Of a stretch of 64,000 nt of DNA, positions 26,895 to 36,808 are shown one piece after another. Numbering within the stretch: the stretch's first letter is position 1; each line of letters starts with the position of its first letter. Under the pieces are notes generated by a model, which did no database searches, was not told the origin of the DNA, and saw nothing but the letters and a program-made list of their open reading frames with translations. The stretch is from Ohtaekwangia sp966211525 (lineage in GTDB: Bacteria; Bacteroidota; Bacteroidia; Cytophagales; Cyclobacteriaceae). The position numbers and the translations under genes are program-made. The stretch spans positions 22,941-86,940 of the forward strand of contig CBIHOZ010000005.1 in assembly GCA_966211525.1 (NCBI GenBank), given 5' to 3'.

Positions 26895-28619
26895 ATGACT
26901 TCACCAATCAACGTCAACACCACAGGAGCCGACAAAAACACATTCGATGCTATCGTGATCGGCTCCGGAATTTCCGGTGGATGGGCCGCCAAAGAATTAT
27001 GCGAGCACGGCCTGAAGACATTGGTACTGGAACGCGGACGAAATATAGTGCACAACAAAGACTACCCTACTGCCACCAAACATCCGTGGGAGTTTACGCA
27101 TCGCGGAAGAGTAACGCAAGAGTATAGAGATGCCAACCCGCTCATCAGTAAAGCAGCAGGTTTCGGTGAAGACACACAACATTTTTTTATACAGGATAAA
27201 GATCATCCCTATATACAGGAAAAACCTTTCGACTGGATTCGCGGATACCAGGTAGGCGGTAAATCTATCATCTGGGGACGTGCGTGCCAGCGGTGGAGTA
27301 AACATGAATTTATAGCACCTGCCAAATTTGGTTACGGTATAGAGTGGCCGATCGGGTATACTGATATAGCTCCGTGGTACTCACACGTAGAGAAGTTCAT
27401 TGGTGTATGCGGCAACAACGATGGTATCGAAGCAATGCCCGATGGCGAGTTCCTTCCTCCGTTCGATTTCAATTGTGTTGAAGCACACGTTCAGAAAAGT
27501 ATACAACAACACTATAAAGATCGCTTCCTGGTACAGGCGCGTTGGGCGCATATTACGCAACCGCAGGATATACATCTGCAACAAGGCAGAGGTAAATGCC
27601 AGGCACGCAACCTGTGCATGCGCGGCTGCCCGTTTGGTGGATACTTCAGCTCTGTCTCATCTACCTTACCGTGGGCACAGAAGACCGGTAATCTCACGAT
27701 ACGTCCGGATGCTGTCGTCCATTCTATACTCTATGACGAACAGAAAGGTAAAGCGAAGGGTGTTCGTATTATCGATGCCAATACACATGAAGCAACCGAG
27801 TATTTTGCCAAAGTAATTTTTGTCAATGCCTCTGCTCTAAACAGCAATCTTATACTGTTGAACTCAACCTCTGATCGTTTCCCTGCAGGACTTGGCAATG
27901 ACAACGGGCTTCTTGGCAAATATATAGCGTTCCATAATTACCGTGCCTCGGTGAGTGCTGACATTGATGGTTTTGACGACAAGTACTATTACGGTCGCAA
28001 TCCAACCGAACCTATACTTGCCAACTATCGTAATCTCGGCAAACAGGACACCGACTATATCGGAGGCTTTACCACATTCACGGGCGCATACCGTACCCGT
28101 GGTAAACAGGAAGCCGTAGATGCTGCGTGTGGTGCAGCGCTGAAAGATGCTGTAGCAAACTCCGGCAACTGGCGAACCTATATGTATATGCAGGGTGAAA
28201 CAATACCCAAAGAAACCAACCATGTACGACTGAGTGAAACCGAGAAAGATCAGTGGGGTATACCATTGCTCGTAACATCGGTAGCGTATGATGATAACGA
28301 TGAAAAGATGATCAAGGATTTTATTACGCAAAGCTCGGAAATGCTGGAGAAGGCAGGTTGTAAAAACATTGATCCATACGATACAAAACAGGCTCCGGGA
28401 TTGGACATTCACGAGATGGGCGGTTGTCGTATGGGTAAAGATCCGAAGACATCACTGCTCAATGCCTGGAACCAGTTGCACGCCTGCAAGAATGTATTTG
28501 TAACCGATGGTGCCTGCATGACGAGCACCGGCAACCAGAGTCCATCGATTTTATACATGGCTTTAACGGCACGTGCCGCACGTTACGCGGTAGATGAACT
28601 AAAAAGACAAAACCTGTAG
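26895..28619 (+). CDS. GMC-family FAD-dependent oxidoreductase
   Basis: 574 residues. The FAD-binding dinucleotide fold begins V-I-G-S-G-I-S-G-G at 21-29, with L-V-L-E-R-G-R at the end of the second strand. The C-terminal domain has E-M-G-G-C-R-M-G and G-N-Q-S-P-S-I-L-Y-M-A-L-T-A-R. Such enzymes oxidise alcohol groups of sugars or sterols; many Bacteroidota members work with a small Tat-exported subunit, which is not next to this gene. A C-x3-C-M-R-G-C-P-like cluster near residue 235 (C-Q-A-R-N-L-C-M-R-G-C) resembles the dehydrogenase subfamily. Substrate unknown. Confidence 0.9.
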   Translation: MTSPINVNTTGADKNTFDAIVIGSGISGGWAAKELCEHGLKTLVLERGRNIVHNKDYPTATKHPWEFTHRGRVTQEYRDANPLISKAAGFGEDTQHFFIQDKDHPYIQEKPFDWIRGYQVGGKSIIWGRACQRWSKHEFIAPAKFGYGIEWPIGYTDIAPWYSHVEKFIGVCGNNDGIEAMPDGEFLPPFDFNCVEAHVQKSIQQHYKDRFLVQARWAHITQPQDIHLQQGRGKCQARNLCMRGCPFGGYFSSVSSTLPWAQKTGNLTIRPDAVVHSILYDEQKGKAKGVRIIDANTHEATEYFAKVIFVNASALNSNLILLNSTSDRFPAGLGNDNGLLGKYIAFHNYRASVSADIDGFDDKYYYGRNPTEPILANYRNLGKQDTDYIGGFTTFTGAYRTRGKQEAVDAACGAALKDAVANSGNWRTYMYMQGETIPKETNHVRLSETEKDQWGIPLLVTSVAYDDNDEKMIKDFITQSSEMLEKAGCKNIDPYDTKQAPGLDIHEMGGCRMGKDPKTSLLNAWNQLHACKNVFVTDGACMTSTGNQSPSILYMALTARAARYAVDELKRQNL

Positions 28620-28692
28620 TGGCAATGTCGCGTTCATACAATTTCATTATGTTGCTGAGTATATATTTTGTGCTATAAATTGTAGACTGTAT

Positions 28693-29040
28693 ATGGTCGA
28701 TCTTGAAACCGTACATAAACTGGCGTTATCTCTTCCCGACACCGATGAGCATGATCATTGGGGTCGTCCTTCCTATCGCGTGAAGAAGCGTATATTCCTC
28801 ACGTTATGGCCCTCCGAAAAACGTGCCGTTGTAAAATTATCGCTGGTCGATCAGTCCGTATTCTGCAAATACAACAATACTATATTTTACCCGGTAAAGG
28901 GTGCGTGGGGTAAACGCGGCTGGACTTGCATTGAACTGAAGCGTGTGCGCAAAGCGATGTTCGAAGATGCACTCAACTTATCGTGGCAGGAAACGGCTCC
29001 CAAAACAGCCAAGACCAAAAGTATATCTCCGGATACATAA
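28693..29040 (+). CDS. MmcQ/YjbR-family protein
   Basis: 115 residues of the MmcQ/YjbR (DUF419) family, a small DNA-binding-like or chaperone-like fold of unclear function. Family marks are A-L-S-L-P-D-T-D-E near the N terminus, the F-L-T-L-W strand, the A-V-V-K-L-S segment and W-T-C-I-E-L near the end. The C-terminal tail is basic. It stands 73 bp after the GMC gene on the same strand. Confidence 0.8.
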   Translation: MVDLETVHKLALSLPDTDEHDHWGRPSYRVKKRIFLTLWPSEKRAVVKLSLVDQSVFCKYNNTIFYPVKGAWGKRGWTCIELKRVRKAMFEDALNLSWQETAPKTAKTKSISPDT

Positions 29041-29139
29041 TATCTATACACCTCCCCATCAGTAATTACCGCTCTGCCCGAACGACTTTTGCCTGCTGAG
29101 TACTTTCTTCTATCTTCGTTTCTCAACAACGATACAGGC

Positions 29140-30495
29140 ATGTCGATATTCAAAAAGATAAAATCAACTGTAGGATTACTGCAGCAGCTCGATCTGGATC
29201 AGATCGGTAAACTTTCCGAGAAAGTAGATATTTCAAAAATGGTAAGCCTCGTCAGCAGCATGAAAGGTGAAGACCTACAAAAGCTGATGAAGTATATGGA
29301 AGGCGGAAAGAAGAAACATGATTTTCCGGAGATAGACGGAGACTTCTACGATCTGCACCAATGGCTTACGCCCGAAGAGCGTGCTATACAACTGAAGGTT
29401 CGTGCCTTTATGCAGGAGCACATCAAGCCTATAGCAAATGAATATTGGCTTAAGGATGAATTTCCGCATCATATCATTCCGGAGATGGCGAAGCTGAATA
29501 TCTGCGGACTTACATATCAAGGTTACGGTTGCCCGGGTATGTCAAGTTTACTCGAAGGTTTTCTCGCAATGGAAATGGCGCGCGTTGACTGCTCAACCTC
29601 CACGTTCTTCGGTGTACAAAGCGGACTTGCCATGGGAAGTATATATTACTGCGGCAGTGAAGAACAAAAACAACAATGGTTGCCACGCATGCAGAAGATG
29701 GAACTGATCGGAGCATTCGGGTTAACAGAGCCGGAAGTTGGCTCTGGTGCTGCTGGCGGATTGACCTGTACCTGCAAGCGTGTAGGGGATACGTGGGTTC
29801 TTAATGGACAGAAGAAATGGATTGGCAATGCAACGTTCGCTGACCTGGTTGTAATCTGGGCGCGCGACCTTGATGATGGGAACGTGAAAGGTTTCATTGT
29901 AGAGAAAGGCACCAAAGGTTTTCAGGCTGACAAGATCAAAGGAAAGATGGCGTTGCGCATTGTACAAAACGCGCTCATCACACTTACCAATTGTGAGGTA
30001 CACGAAAGCAACCGCCTGCAAAACGCCACATCATTTAAAGACACAGCCAAGGTATTACGCATGACGCGTGCCGGTGTAGCGTGGCAGGCTGTAGGCTGCG
30101 CGCGCGGTGCTTATGAAAGTGCACTGCGCTATACCAATGAACGCAGGCAGTTTGGAAGAACCATCAGCAGTTTCCAGATGGTGCAGGATTTACTGGTAGA
30201 GATGTTGAGCAACCTTACAGCAATGCAAACCATGGTATGCAGGCTTTCGCAGTTACAGGATGTTGGTAAGCTTACGGATGAACAGGCTTCACTGGCCAAG
30301 GTATTCTGTACGTTGCGTACACGTGATATCGTAAGCCACGCACGCGAATTGTTTGGAGGCAACGGTATATTGATCGAGTATGACATAGCACGTTTTGTTG
30401 CTGACTCAGAAGCGATCTATTCGTATGAAGGAACGAAAGAGATCAACACACTCATTGTTGGTCGCGCTATTACCGGACAAAGTGCATTTGTATAA
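29140..30495 (+). CDS. Acyl-CoA dehydrogenase (glutaryl-CoA dehydrogenase-like)
   Basis: A flavoenzyme that introduces a double bond into an acyl-CoA. The core starts about residue 65 (L-T-P-E-E-R-A-I-Q) and shows F-G-L-T-E-P-E-V-G-S-G, W-V-L-N-G-Q-K-K-W-I-G-N, R-R-Q-F-G-R and, near the end, Y-E-G-T-K-E-I-N-T-L-I-V-G-R-A-I-T-G. The catalytic Glu of the glutaryl-CoA type falls in the Y-E-G-T motif. ATG 29140 is preferred to 29089. An unusual N-terminal extension of about 60 residues (residues 1-60, L-L-Q-Q-L-D-L-D-Q-I-G-K) of unknown role precedes the core. The exact substrate is not certain. Confidence 0.88.
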   Translation: MSIFKKIKSTVGLLQQLDLDQIGKLSEKVDISKMVSLVSSMKGEDLQKLMKYMEGGKKKHDFPEIDGDFYDLHQWLTPEERAIQLKVRAFMQEHIKPIANEYWLKDEFPHHIIPEMAKLNICGLTYQGYGCPGMSSLLEGFLAMEMARVDCSTSTFFGVQSGLAMGSIYYCGSEEQKQQWLPRMQKMELIGAFGLTEPEVGSGAAGGLTCTCKRVGDTWVLNGQKKWIGNATFADLVVIWARDLDDGNVKGFIVEKGTKGFQADKIKGKMALRIVQNALITLTNCEVHESNRLQNATSFKDTAKVLRMTRAGVAWQAVGCARGAYESALRYTNERRQFGRTISSFQMVQDLLVEMLSNLTAMQTMVCRLSQLQDVGKLTDEQASLAKVFCTLRTRDIVSHARELFGGNGILIEYDIARFVADSEAIYSYEGTKEINTLIVGRAITGQSAFV

Positions 30496-30522
30496 CATCA
30501 CTTCGTTAACCTATATATAGTT

Positions 30523-30957
30523 ATGAAAATTATTTTAACCCTCTTCGTATTACTCATGAGTATAGCAACTACAACCCAGGCACAGACTGCCGAAGAAAAA
30601 GAAGTAGCAGCCGCTGTTGAAGCGCTGCGCAAAGCGATGGTCGATAGCGATAAAGCTGCATTGGAGAAACTCGCTGCCAATGAACTGACATACGGACACT
30701 CCGCAGGTAAAATTGAAGACAAAGCTGCCTTTGTTGATAATCTTACTAACGGCAATTCTGATTTTGTTACGATTGACCTTACCGATCAAACCATCAGCAT
30801 GGTTGGGAATGTAGCATTGGTGCGTCACACACTCACTGCAAAAACAAATGATGGTGGTAAACCAGGCAATGTAAAACTGGGTGTATTGATTGTATGGCAG
30901 AAACAGGGCGGCAGCTGGAAGATGATTGCACGGCAATCGTTCAAGTTCCCGCAGTAA
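30523..30957 (+). CDS. Exported NTF2-like (DUF4440/SnoaL) protein
   Basis: 144 residues with a signal peptide (M-K-I-I-L-T-L to Q-A-Q). The mature part is a small alpha+beta barrel of the NTF2-like type: helix A-A-A-V-E-A-L-R-K-A-M, then L-T-Y-G-H-S-A-G, and final strands V-W-Q-K-Q-G-G-S-W-K-M-I-A-R-Q. Such domains bind small ligands or act as isomerases. Specific function unknown. Confidence 0.82.
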   Translation: MKIILTLFVLLMSIATTTQAQTAEEKEVAAAVEALRKAMVDSDKAALEKLAANELTYGHSAGKIEDKAAFVDNLTNGNSDFVTIDLTDQTISMVGNVALVRHTLTAKTNDGGKPGNVKLGVLIVWQKQGGSWKMIARQSFKFPQ

Positions 30958-30972
30958 GTATATATTTACACG

Positions 30973-31006
30973 GAAGAAGGTATAGCAATTTGTTTATGCC
31001 TTCTTC
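30973..31006. terminator. Bidirectional hairpin between convergent genes
   Basis: GAAGAAGGTATA and TATGCCTTCTTC pair over 12 bp (one G-U). It overlaps the last codons of the convergent DUF3999 gene. Confidence 0.6.
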
Positions 31007-32238
31007 TGTGTATTTGTTTCGCGAATCAGTCGCACGGACATAAATCCGAGTACTCCAATCACAAGTATAATCGCCACCCAGATAACACGCTTGTCTGTAA
31101 AGAACGTTGGCGACCCTTCTTTTTTATCTGCCGCTTGTATAGTCTGCACGTTTTGCACTTTCAGTACGGTGGGCTGGTAAGAAAGGCTGTCTTTAAAAAA
31201 CGCGAGATCGTAGGAAGGCTCTGTCATCTGCTCGCTGCCAAAACGCAACGTATACTTCTCTCCTTTCTTTAACCACGCCACCAGGTAACGGTTAAGCTGG
31301 TGTACTTTCAGAGATGATACCGTAAGCGATGGGTTATCCTGGTTATCGACCACCAACATGAGCTCACGACTTTTCACCATCGGCAAATGCACAATGGCTG
31401 CACCGGCAGAGCTGATACCGAAAGAGGTAACGAACTCGTAATAATCCTTTGTACCTTTTTTTGTATTCCGCGCCTGACGTTCGTATACATCCACCTGCCG
31501 CATGAAGTACGGTGTTCCGGTTAAGGACAATTCTACTTTATCGAGCAAACGCAGCGTATCAAACAATACATGTATATAGGTCTTTTTCTGTTTGATACTG
31601 TCGGCTGTAGCTATACTTCGGGGTGATACTTCTGTATACGCGCCTATTGATGTGAGCGCGTTGTAATACCCGGCTTTGATGATATTTAACGGAGCTTGCG
31701 TTGAATCATTGATACGCAACTGGTAATAGGTATAATTACTCAATGGGAAGTTTACTGTTTTCATTGCAGCAGCTTCATTCGGATTATCGATGGATTGAAG
31801 TGTAAACTTCTCCTTGATAACAAACCAGCTCTTCCGATCATCGCTTCCTGAAAGCGTTGCTTCTTTAACAACTTCCGCATTGCGAATCAGCAGGTTTATA
31901 TTGTTGATAGCGGCCTTGTCCGGGTTTTCCAGAATGAGCGTTGTACAGCAACCGGGTTCCTGCTTCTTCTCAACAATAGTATACTCCCGAAATTGTTCTT
32001 TCTGATAAACCGGTTGCTCCTGTTCTACTATATAGGGGACTTCCTTTTGTTGTGCATCGTACAGTCGCACGTTGCTGAAGGTCTGGTTCGGGTATGCTGC
32101 CGCTTCAGGCGTAATTAACACACGATAGAAACCATCGGCATCCGTTGGCGGCAGCGTTGCTTCGGCTTTAAACTGCTGTGCAACGGCAGGAAAAAATCCT
32201 AAACTTAAAAATGCTATACCTATATATCGTTTCATCAT
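30994..32238 (-). CDS. DUF3999-like exported membrane-anchored protein
   Basis: 414 residues. A signal peptide (M-M-K-R-Y-I to A-V-A-Q) is followed by a long beta-rich periplasmic part with two or three carbohydrate-binding-like modules, and one C-terminal membrane span (about 382-402, V-I-W-V-A-I-I-L-V-I-G-V-L-G) ending in a short basic tail. It matches the DUF3999 family by layout. The ATG of this gene overlaps the stop of the upstream DUF2339 gene, a pairing common for these two families, so they probably form one membrane complex of unknown function. Confidence 0.78.
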   Translation of the reverse strand: MMKRYIGIAFLSLGFFPAVAQQFKAEATLPPTDADGFYRVLITPEAAAYPNQTFSNVRLYDAQQKEVPYIVEQEQPVYQKEQFREYTIVEKKQEPGCCTTLILENPDKAAINNINLLIRNAEVVKEATLSGSDDRKSWFVIKEKFTLQSIDNPNEAAAMKTVNFPLSNYTYYQLRINDSTQAPLNIIKAGYYNALTSIGAYTEVSPRSIATADSIKQKKTYIHVLFDTLRLLDKVELSLTGTPYFMRQVDVYERQARNTKKGTKDYYEFVTSFGISSAGAAIVHLPMVKSRELMLVVDNQDNPSLTVSSLKVHQLNRYLVAWLKKGEKYTLRFGSEQMTEPSYDLAFFKDSLSYQPTVLKVQNVQTIQAADKKEGSPTFFTDKRVIWVAIILVIGVLGFMSVRLIRETNTQKKA

Positions 32239-34712
32239 TACTCTTCTGTTTGTTTGTTGCCCTGCACCGGTTCATCTGCCAGCAATAGTTTCTTGAGACG
32301 CTGATACATAAACGACACCACCAGCAACAAGATACCCAGTGATATAAACGCTGCAATCTTCCCTCCTTCTGAAATACCACGGATGTCCACAACGAAAAGT
32401 TTCACCAGTGTAACGAGCAACAACGTTAACGAGATAATACGCAAATGTTTTTTCTTGGTTTTCAAACCGATCACGATGAGCAGGAACGATGCTATACCCC
32501 ACAGTATCGGGAAGCCGATCTTGTGGTTCTGCGTAAGAATATGATCCATTGTATCAATACCGGAATAACCGATCAGCAACACAGTATGATCAAGCTCGGC
32601 ACTCGCCAGGAATATAAAGAATGAAATATAGAACCATGAATAGATATTGTGACTTGCCTCATTGAAGGCTGTGAGTTTCTGAACACGCTTCAACGTCATC
32701 ACTGAAATTAGCAGCAACAGCGCTATATATAGATAATGGAAACCGAAACCGGTGAACGTGGCATTTCCCAGCAGGTAATTATCGCGTGCTTCAATCGTCT
32801 GACCGTGATAGAATAGCAGGAATGAAAGTATAGCAATGACTCCCCATCCTGCAAATGCCTGGCGAAGTTGTTCGGGTAAGCCAAGTCTCGATTCTGCCAA
32901 TAGCAATCCTGTTATAAAAAGTAAATTATAGCATCCGATGATAATCAGTACAGCAGTAAAATCATCAACAAATCTTGGAAGCTGGTATTGCAACTCAAGA
33001 AACTGCGAAGCATACAGCAGCAGAATACCTCCGAGGTTTAGCAGCAATCTATAGGGCTTTACATATTCCTGGTATTCATCTGTCTCAAACTTCAGGAAGT
33101 AAAGCGTACCGGCAATGGAAAGCAGCACCGCTATACTTGTAATATAGGCTTTGTTGATAATTACAGTGAGCTCGGTTGCACCATTGAAGTATAGTTGCTC
33201 CCAATCCATTACAAGACTGATGATCATGAGTGCCATTACCAGCACGGAGGCAAGCTTCATCAGTTTAATTCCCGATTTCTGCGAAAGCCATAACAGCAAC
33301 ACCGCTTCGGCCGCCCAGAACAATGTTATATAGTTTCCTTCTAACTGCACCGGTGCCGCCAGACTTATAAACGTAAGCACCAGACCGATCAGCAGAAATA
33401 CCAGGTTGCGATCTACGCGCTCGTTCTTGTAAAGCGAATACGCAAAGATGAAGTTAAAGATCCCCAGCAAAGCTGTGAATAATCCTTTGAAGTTCTCTCC
33501 GGCAGCGTTATCAAGTATATACATGCCGGCAGCATAGTAACAAAATGTATTACTCAACAACAACGTTATCTCAATCGACTTGAATGTGACGCGATTACGA
33601 ATGTTATTGATGATGTTCATAGCAAAGAACACCAGGTAGAACAACGTAGCAAACACAATACCACCGCGCATCATGCCTGCATTGGTACTATCATACTGTG
33701 CACCCAGCCACGAACCGAACAAGATCAATGTAAAGACATAGGCGATGATGTTAACCAGATTCCACTTCTTATAGTATGCCAGCACCAGCATACCAACATC
33801 GAGTATCAATATATACGTGAAGAGAACTACATAATTACCCTCACCCGTACTTACCATGAACGGAGATGCAAAACCTCCTAATATACCTACCACGGCAAGT
33901 TCAATTCGATTATACGCGAGCGACAACAATATTGTAAACCCGGTAATGATTACCATGAGTATAAAGGCAGCCGTCTGACTGAATATAGCGTATTCATGAA
34001 AGGCTATAGCGATGGTAAAATATAGCACAGCTATACCACCGCCTACTAATACCGAGCTAAACGCAGCAAATGTTTTACGCATGCGATGCGCCACACCAAT
34101 CAATATACCACCGCACGCTATACCGATAAGTACCCGACCGATCTCATTGATCCAGTCCTGATCGATAGCATACTTTACAAAGAAACCTATCCCCAACACC
34201 AGTATACCAATACCAATCTTGTTCGCGAGATTTTCTCCAATGAATTTCTCCATATCTGGATTGCGCTCGAAGAAGCCGGGCTTTCTCGGTGGCAACGGAG
34301 GGGTTACACGTGGCGGATTTAATTCGATAGGCGGTAGTGCTTCCTCTACTTCCTCCACTTCCTTCTCTTCCTTATACTCTTCCTGGAGTGGAGTCTTAAC
34401 AGGTAAAGGTTCTTCTTTTGGAGGAGCTGGTGGTATTACCTGCTCTGTCGGCTTCTCGACTTCTTTCTTCTCTTCAACAAAAGGCGTTATAACGGGTGCG
34501 GTATGCGCAACAGGCTTCTCCGCCACCTGCGTTCGCTCTTCAGTTTTTATAATGACGGGTTGCTCGATCGCTTTGCTCTGCAGGCGCGTGATCTCCCGTG
34601 CGAGATCATCCATTTTCTTTTGAAGCAGCAACAGTTGAGAGGAAAAGTTATTCTTTATCGTGATCAGAATAATGAACGTGATCAGGAGAAGGACAAACAG
34701 CAGGTACTCCAT
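32238..34712 (-). CDS. DUF2339 polytopic membrane protein
   Basis: 824 residues with more than 20 hydrophobic segments. One N-terminal span and a coiled coil (R-L-Q-S-K-A) lead into a Pro/Glu/Lys-rich linker (about 75-150), then the membrane part starting N-L-A-N-K-I-G-I-G-I-L-V-L-G-I-G-F-F-V-K-Y-A, the hallmark of the family. It resembles glycosyltransferase-like or transport proteins only by topology; function is unknown. Translationally coupled to the DUF3999 gene (shared base at 32238). Confidence 0.88.
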   Translation of the reverse strand: MEYLLFVLLLITFIILITIKNNFSSQLLLLQKKMDDLAREITRLQSKAIEQPVIIKTEERTQVAEKPVAHTAPVITPFVEEKKEVEKPTEQVIPPAPPKEEPLPVKTPLQEEYKEEKEVEEVEEALPPIELNPPRVTPPLPPRKPGFFERNPDMEKFIGENLANKIGIGILVLGIGFFVKYAIDQDWINEIGRVLIGIACGGILIGVAHRMRKTFAAFSSVLVGGGIAVLYFTIAIAFHEYAIFSQTAAFILMVIITGFTILLSLAYNRIELAVVGILGGFASPFMVSTGEGNYVVLFTYILILDVGMLVLAYYKKWNLVNIIAYVFTLILFGSWLGAQYDSTNAGMMRGGIVFATLFYLVFFAMNIINNIRNRVTFKSIEITLLLSNTFCYYAAGMYILDNAAGENFKGLFTALLGIFNFIFAYSLYKNERVDRNLVFLLIGLVLTFISLAAPVQLEGNYITLFWAAEAVLLLWLSQKSGIKLMKLASVLVMALMIISLVMDWEQLYFNGATELTVIINKAYITSIAVLLSIAGTLYFLKFETDEYQEYVKPYRLLLNLGGILLLYASQFLELQYQLPRFVDDFTAVLIIIGCYNLLFITGLLLAESRLGLPEQLRQAFAGWGVIAILSFLLFYHGQTIEARDNYLLGNATFTGFGFHYLYIALLLLISVMTLKRVQKLTAFNEASHNIYSWFYISFFIFLASAELDHTVLLIGYSGIDTMDHILTQNHKIGFPILWGIASFLLIVIGLKTKKKHLRIISLTLLLVTLVKLFVVDIRGISEGGKIAAFISLGILLLVVSFMYQRLKKLLLADEPVQGNKQTEE

Positions 34713-34810
34713 GTGTAACTGGATAAGGAGGTTAGTGTAGTTGTTTAACGGCTCGCAGCAAACATTAAGTCTTGTTCACCGAAAATCAATCTAAAGATAA
34801 CAAAAAAGAA

Positions 34811-34842
34811 AAAGGCCGTTTCACAGACGTGAAACGACCTTT
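34811..34842 (-). terminator. Intrinsic terminator of the universal stress protein gene
   Basis: AAAGGCCGTTTCAC and GTGAAACGACCTTT form a 14-bp stem (one G-U) with a 4-nt loop, followed on the minus strand by TTCTTTTTT. Confidence 0.88.
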
Positions 34843-34863
34843 ATGCCAATGAGTTATGACTTT

Positions 34864-35721
34864 TTATTTTCTTGCTTTCGTCACGAATGTAAGCACCGGG
34901 CGCTTGGAGTGGCTCACCACGTCTTCCGCGATACTTCCCGCCAATACGTGCGCAAAACCTGTGCGGCCGTGCGTTGCCATAGCAATCATATCTGCATTAA
35001 TGCTGTCAGCAAAATAGATGATACCTTCTTCTTCGCTGATATCGTTGAATACGTTGATTGTATAATTCTTCAACTGCAACTTCTTGGCGAAGTTTTCCAT
35101 ATACTTTTTCACCACAGCATCGCGCTGGAAGTTAGAAGGTGTATTGATGCGCACCAGGTGAATGGTTGAATCATAAACCTGTTGTGTTCTTCTTACGATT
35201 TTAGAGAATACTTCTTCATCCTTATCCATGGATGTAGCATACACGATGTTCTTGAAATCCTTCGTAGCCGGTTTGTTCTGTACGGTTAATACAGGGCAAT
35301 GTGCGTGGCGTACAACCTTTTCAGTATTGGAACCGATGATCATTTGCTCCAATGCCGTACGGCCGGATGTTCCCATCACGACAAGGTCAACTTTGTTCTC
35401 GGTAATGATAGCATTCATACCATGAAACGGTGTTCCTATTCTGAGTTTCTGGCGCACTTTCAAACCTTCAAATCTTGACTCGGAAGCGAACTTCTCCATC
35501 TGTTTCTTGGCTTTCTCGATCAGCTTTGCCGTGAACAGTTTCTCTTCCCAGTTCCCGCCATAAGTAGCTTCTCCTTCGATGTTGATAGAACCCTCTGTAG
35601 CTTCTTCAATTACATGAAGCAATGTGATTTCACTACCGGAGCGTCTGGCAATGTCAGCAGCTACATCTGCTGCAATAGCAGCCGGTTTGGAAAAGTCAGT
35701 CGGGACAAGAATTTTTTTCAT
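34864..35721 (-). CDS. Tandem-domain universal stress protein
   Basis: 285 residues with two UspA folds in a row. The first opens K-K-I-L-V-P-T-D-F-S and contains the ATP-binding type motif V-M-G-T-S-G-R-T-A-L (residues about 115-124). The second opens F-K-N-I-V-Y-A-T-S and contains A-M-A-T-H-G-R-T-G-F followed by S-I-A-E-D-V-V. The G-x2-G-x9-G loop points to nucleotide binding. Cytoplasmic; expected to help survive starvation or stress. Single gene with its own terminator. Confidence 0.92.
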   Translation of the reverse strand: MKKILVPTDFSKPAAIAADVAADIARRSGSEITLLHVIEEATEGSINIEGEATYGGNWEEKLFTAKLIEKAKKQMEKFASESRFEGLKVRQKLRIGTPFHGMNAIITENKVDLVVMGTSGRTALEQMIIGSNTEKVVRHAHCPVLTVQNKPATKDFKNIVYATSMDKDEEVFSKIVRRTQQVYDSTIHLVRINTPSNFQRDAVVKKYMENFAKKLQLKNYTINVFNDISEEEGIIYFADSINADMIAMATHGRTGFAHVLAGSIAEDVVSHSKRPVLTFVTKARK

Positions 35722-35866
35722 AAGGATAGGATAGTTTACGTTAATCGTTTGCGATAGGGTAAAAGTAGCGATTTCAGTTAAAATTCAAAATGCAAACTAT
35801 CAGCATTCCCTATGGGTAAACGTCATAATTTTATTGAACGACTTTATATATAGGGCTATAAATACA

Positions 35867-35892
35867 AAAGCCTTCCGGTAAGGGAAGGCTTT
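35867..35892 (-). terminator. Intrinsic terminator
   Basis: AAAGCCTTCC and GGAAGGCTTT pair over 10 bp, followed on the minus strand by TGTATTTATAG. It sits 27 bp after the secreted protein gene that ends at 35919. Confidence 0.75.
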
Positions 35893-35918
35893 GCGCGGTT
35901 AATGAATTATGTTAATTC

Positions 35919-36506
35919 TTAGAAACGAACCGTTTTAGTGTTACCAGCTTTATCAGTTACTTCGAATGTCAGTGAACCTGTTACATTCTTTACTGTATAA
36001 AGTTGAGCAAAGTTACCATCAACAGTTTTGTTTTCGCTGTGAACAAGATTGTTAGCAGCATCATAGATCTTAACGTTGATCTGCTCGCTACCTGTAGAAG
36101 ATACAGACACGAGGAATTTGCCATTCTCATGCGCTATTCTTGCGATGTGTACATTTTTAGGAGATGCACTAACAGGCTGGTAGTTTACTTTTTCAGTTCT
36201 TTTACCTGTAGCATCGATTAACTCGATTGTATACTCACCGAATTGAAGACCAGAGAAATTCAATGGGCAGATGAAACCATCTGTACCAGTAAATGTTTCA
36301 GTAAACACCAATTCAGATTTTGTGTTGTAAATATTCAATTTGATTTTACCAGCGTTCTCAGCTTTGTAAATTACTTTGAATACTTCTGCACCTTTAACAG
36401 GTACCACAGCCAGACCTTTGTTGTTGGCAGGCTCTTCCTTTCCAAGAGCCATCACGTTTGCACTTACTACTACGAGCGCTGCAATGAAAAGTGATCTAAT
36501 TTTCAT
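35919..36506 (-). CDS. Exported beta-repeat protein, paralogue A
   Basis: 195 residues from the ATG at 36506, which starts a signal peptide (M-K-I-R-S-L-F-I to V-M-A-L). The mature protein is two similar halves of about 75 residues. Each has the pattern [V/L]-x-I-Y-[N/D]-x4-L-V-[F/H]-[T/S]-E, a turn with D-G, and a strand such as G-E-Y-T-I-E-L-I-D or L-T-F-E-V-T-D. This suggests two immunoglobulin-like or secretion-tail-like folds. No named family recognised. The next gene upstream at 36809 is a paralogue. Confidence 0.75.
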   Translation of the reverse strand: MKIRSLFIAALVVVSANVMALGKEEPANNKGLAVVPVKGAEVFKVIYKAENAGKIKLNIYNTKSELVFTETFTGTDGFICPLNFSGLQFGEYTIELIDATGKRTEKVNYQPVSASPKNVHIARIAHENGKFLVSVSSTGSEQINVKIYDAANNLVHSENKTVDGNFAQLYTVKNVTGSLTFEVTDKAGNTKTVRF

Positions 36507-36734
36507 AATCGACTTTGTTTGTTTTTTGTTTACGATACAAATGTAACGTGGCAGCATTACTCAAGGCCGACTGTTGTAAGGAAACATTTTTTTTAACTAT
36601 AAATAACGTTTGCAGAAATTTCGAAGTAGAAATCATTCAAAAGAAGGTATATATACCTGCTGCAAACGCTCTCGGTATGATTCATTTTAATACAACGTTT
36701 GCACTACTGGCCGCTATAGCTACTTTATCAATGA

Positions 36735-36762
36735 AAAAAGGCAGTCATCCACACGACTGCCC
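36735..36762 (-). terminator. Intrinsic terminator
   Basis: GGCAGTC and GACTGCC pair over 7 bp with an 8-nt loop; on the minus strand TTTTTTC follows. It ends the paralogue B gene. Confidence 0.85.
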
Positions 36763-36808
36763 TTGCTATATTATTCTATCAGAATACTTTTTCTAAAAAT
36801 GTTATTCG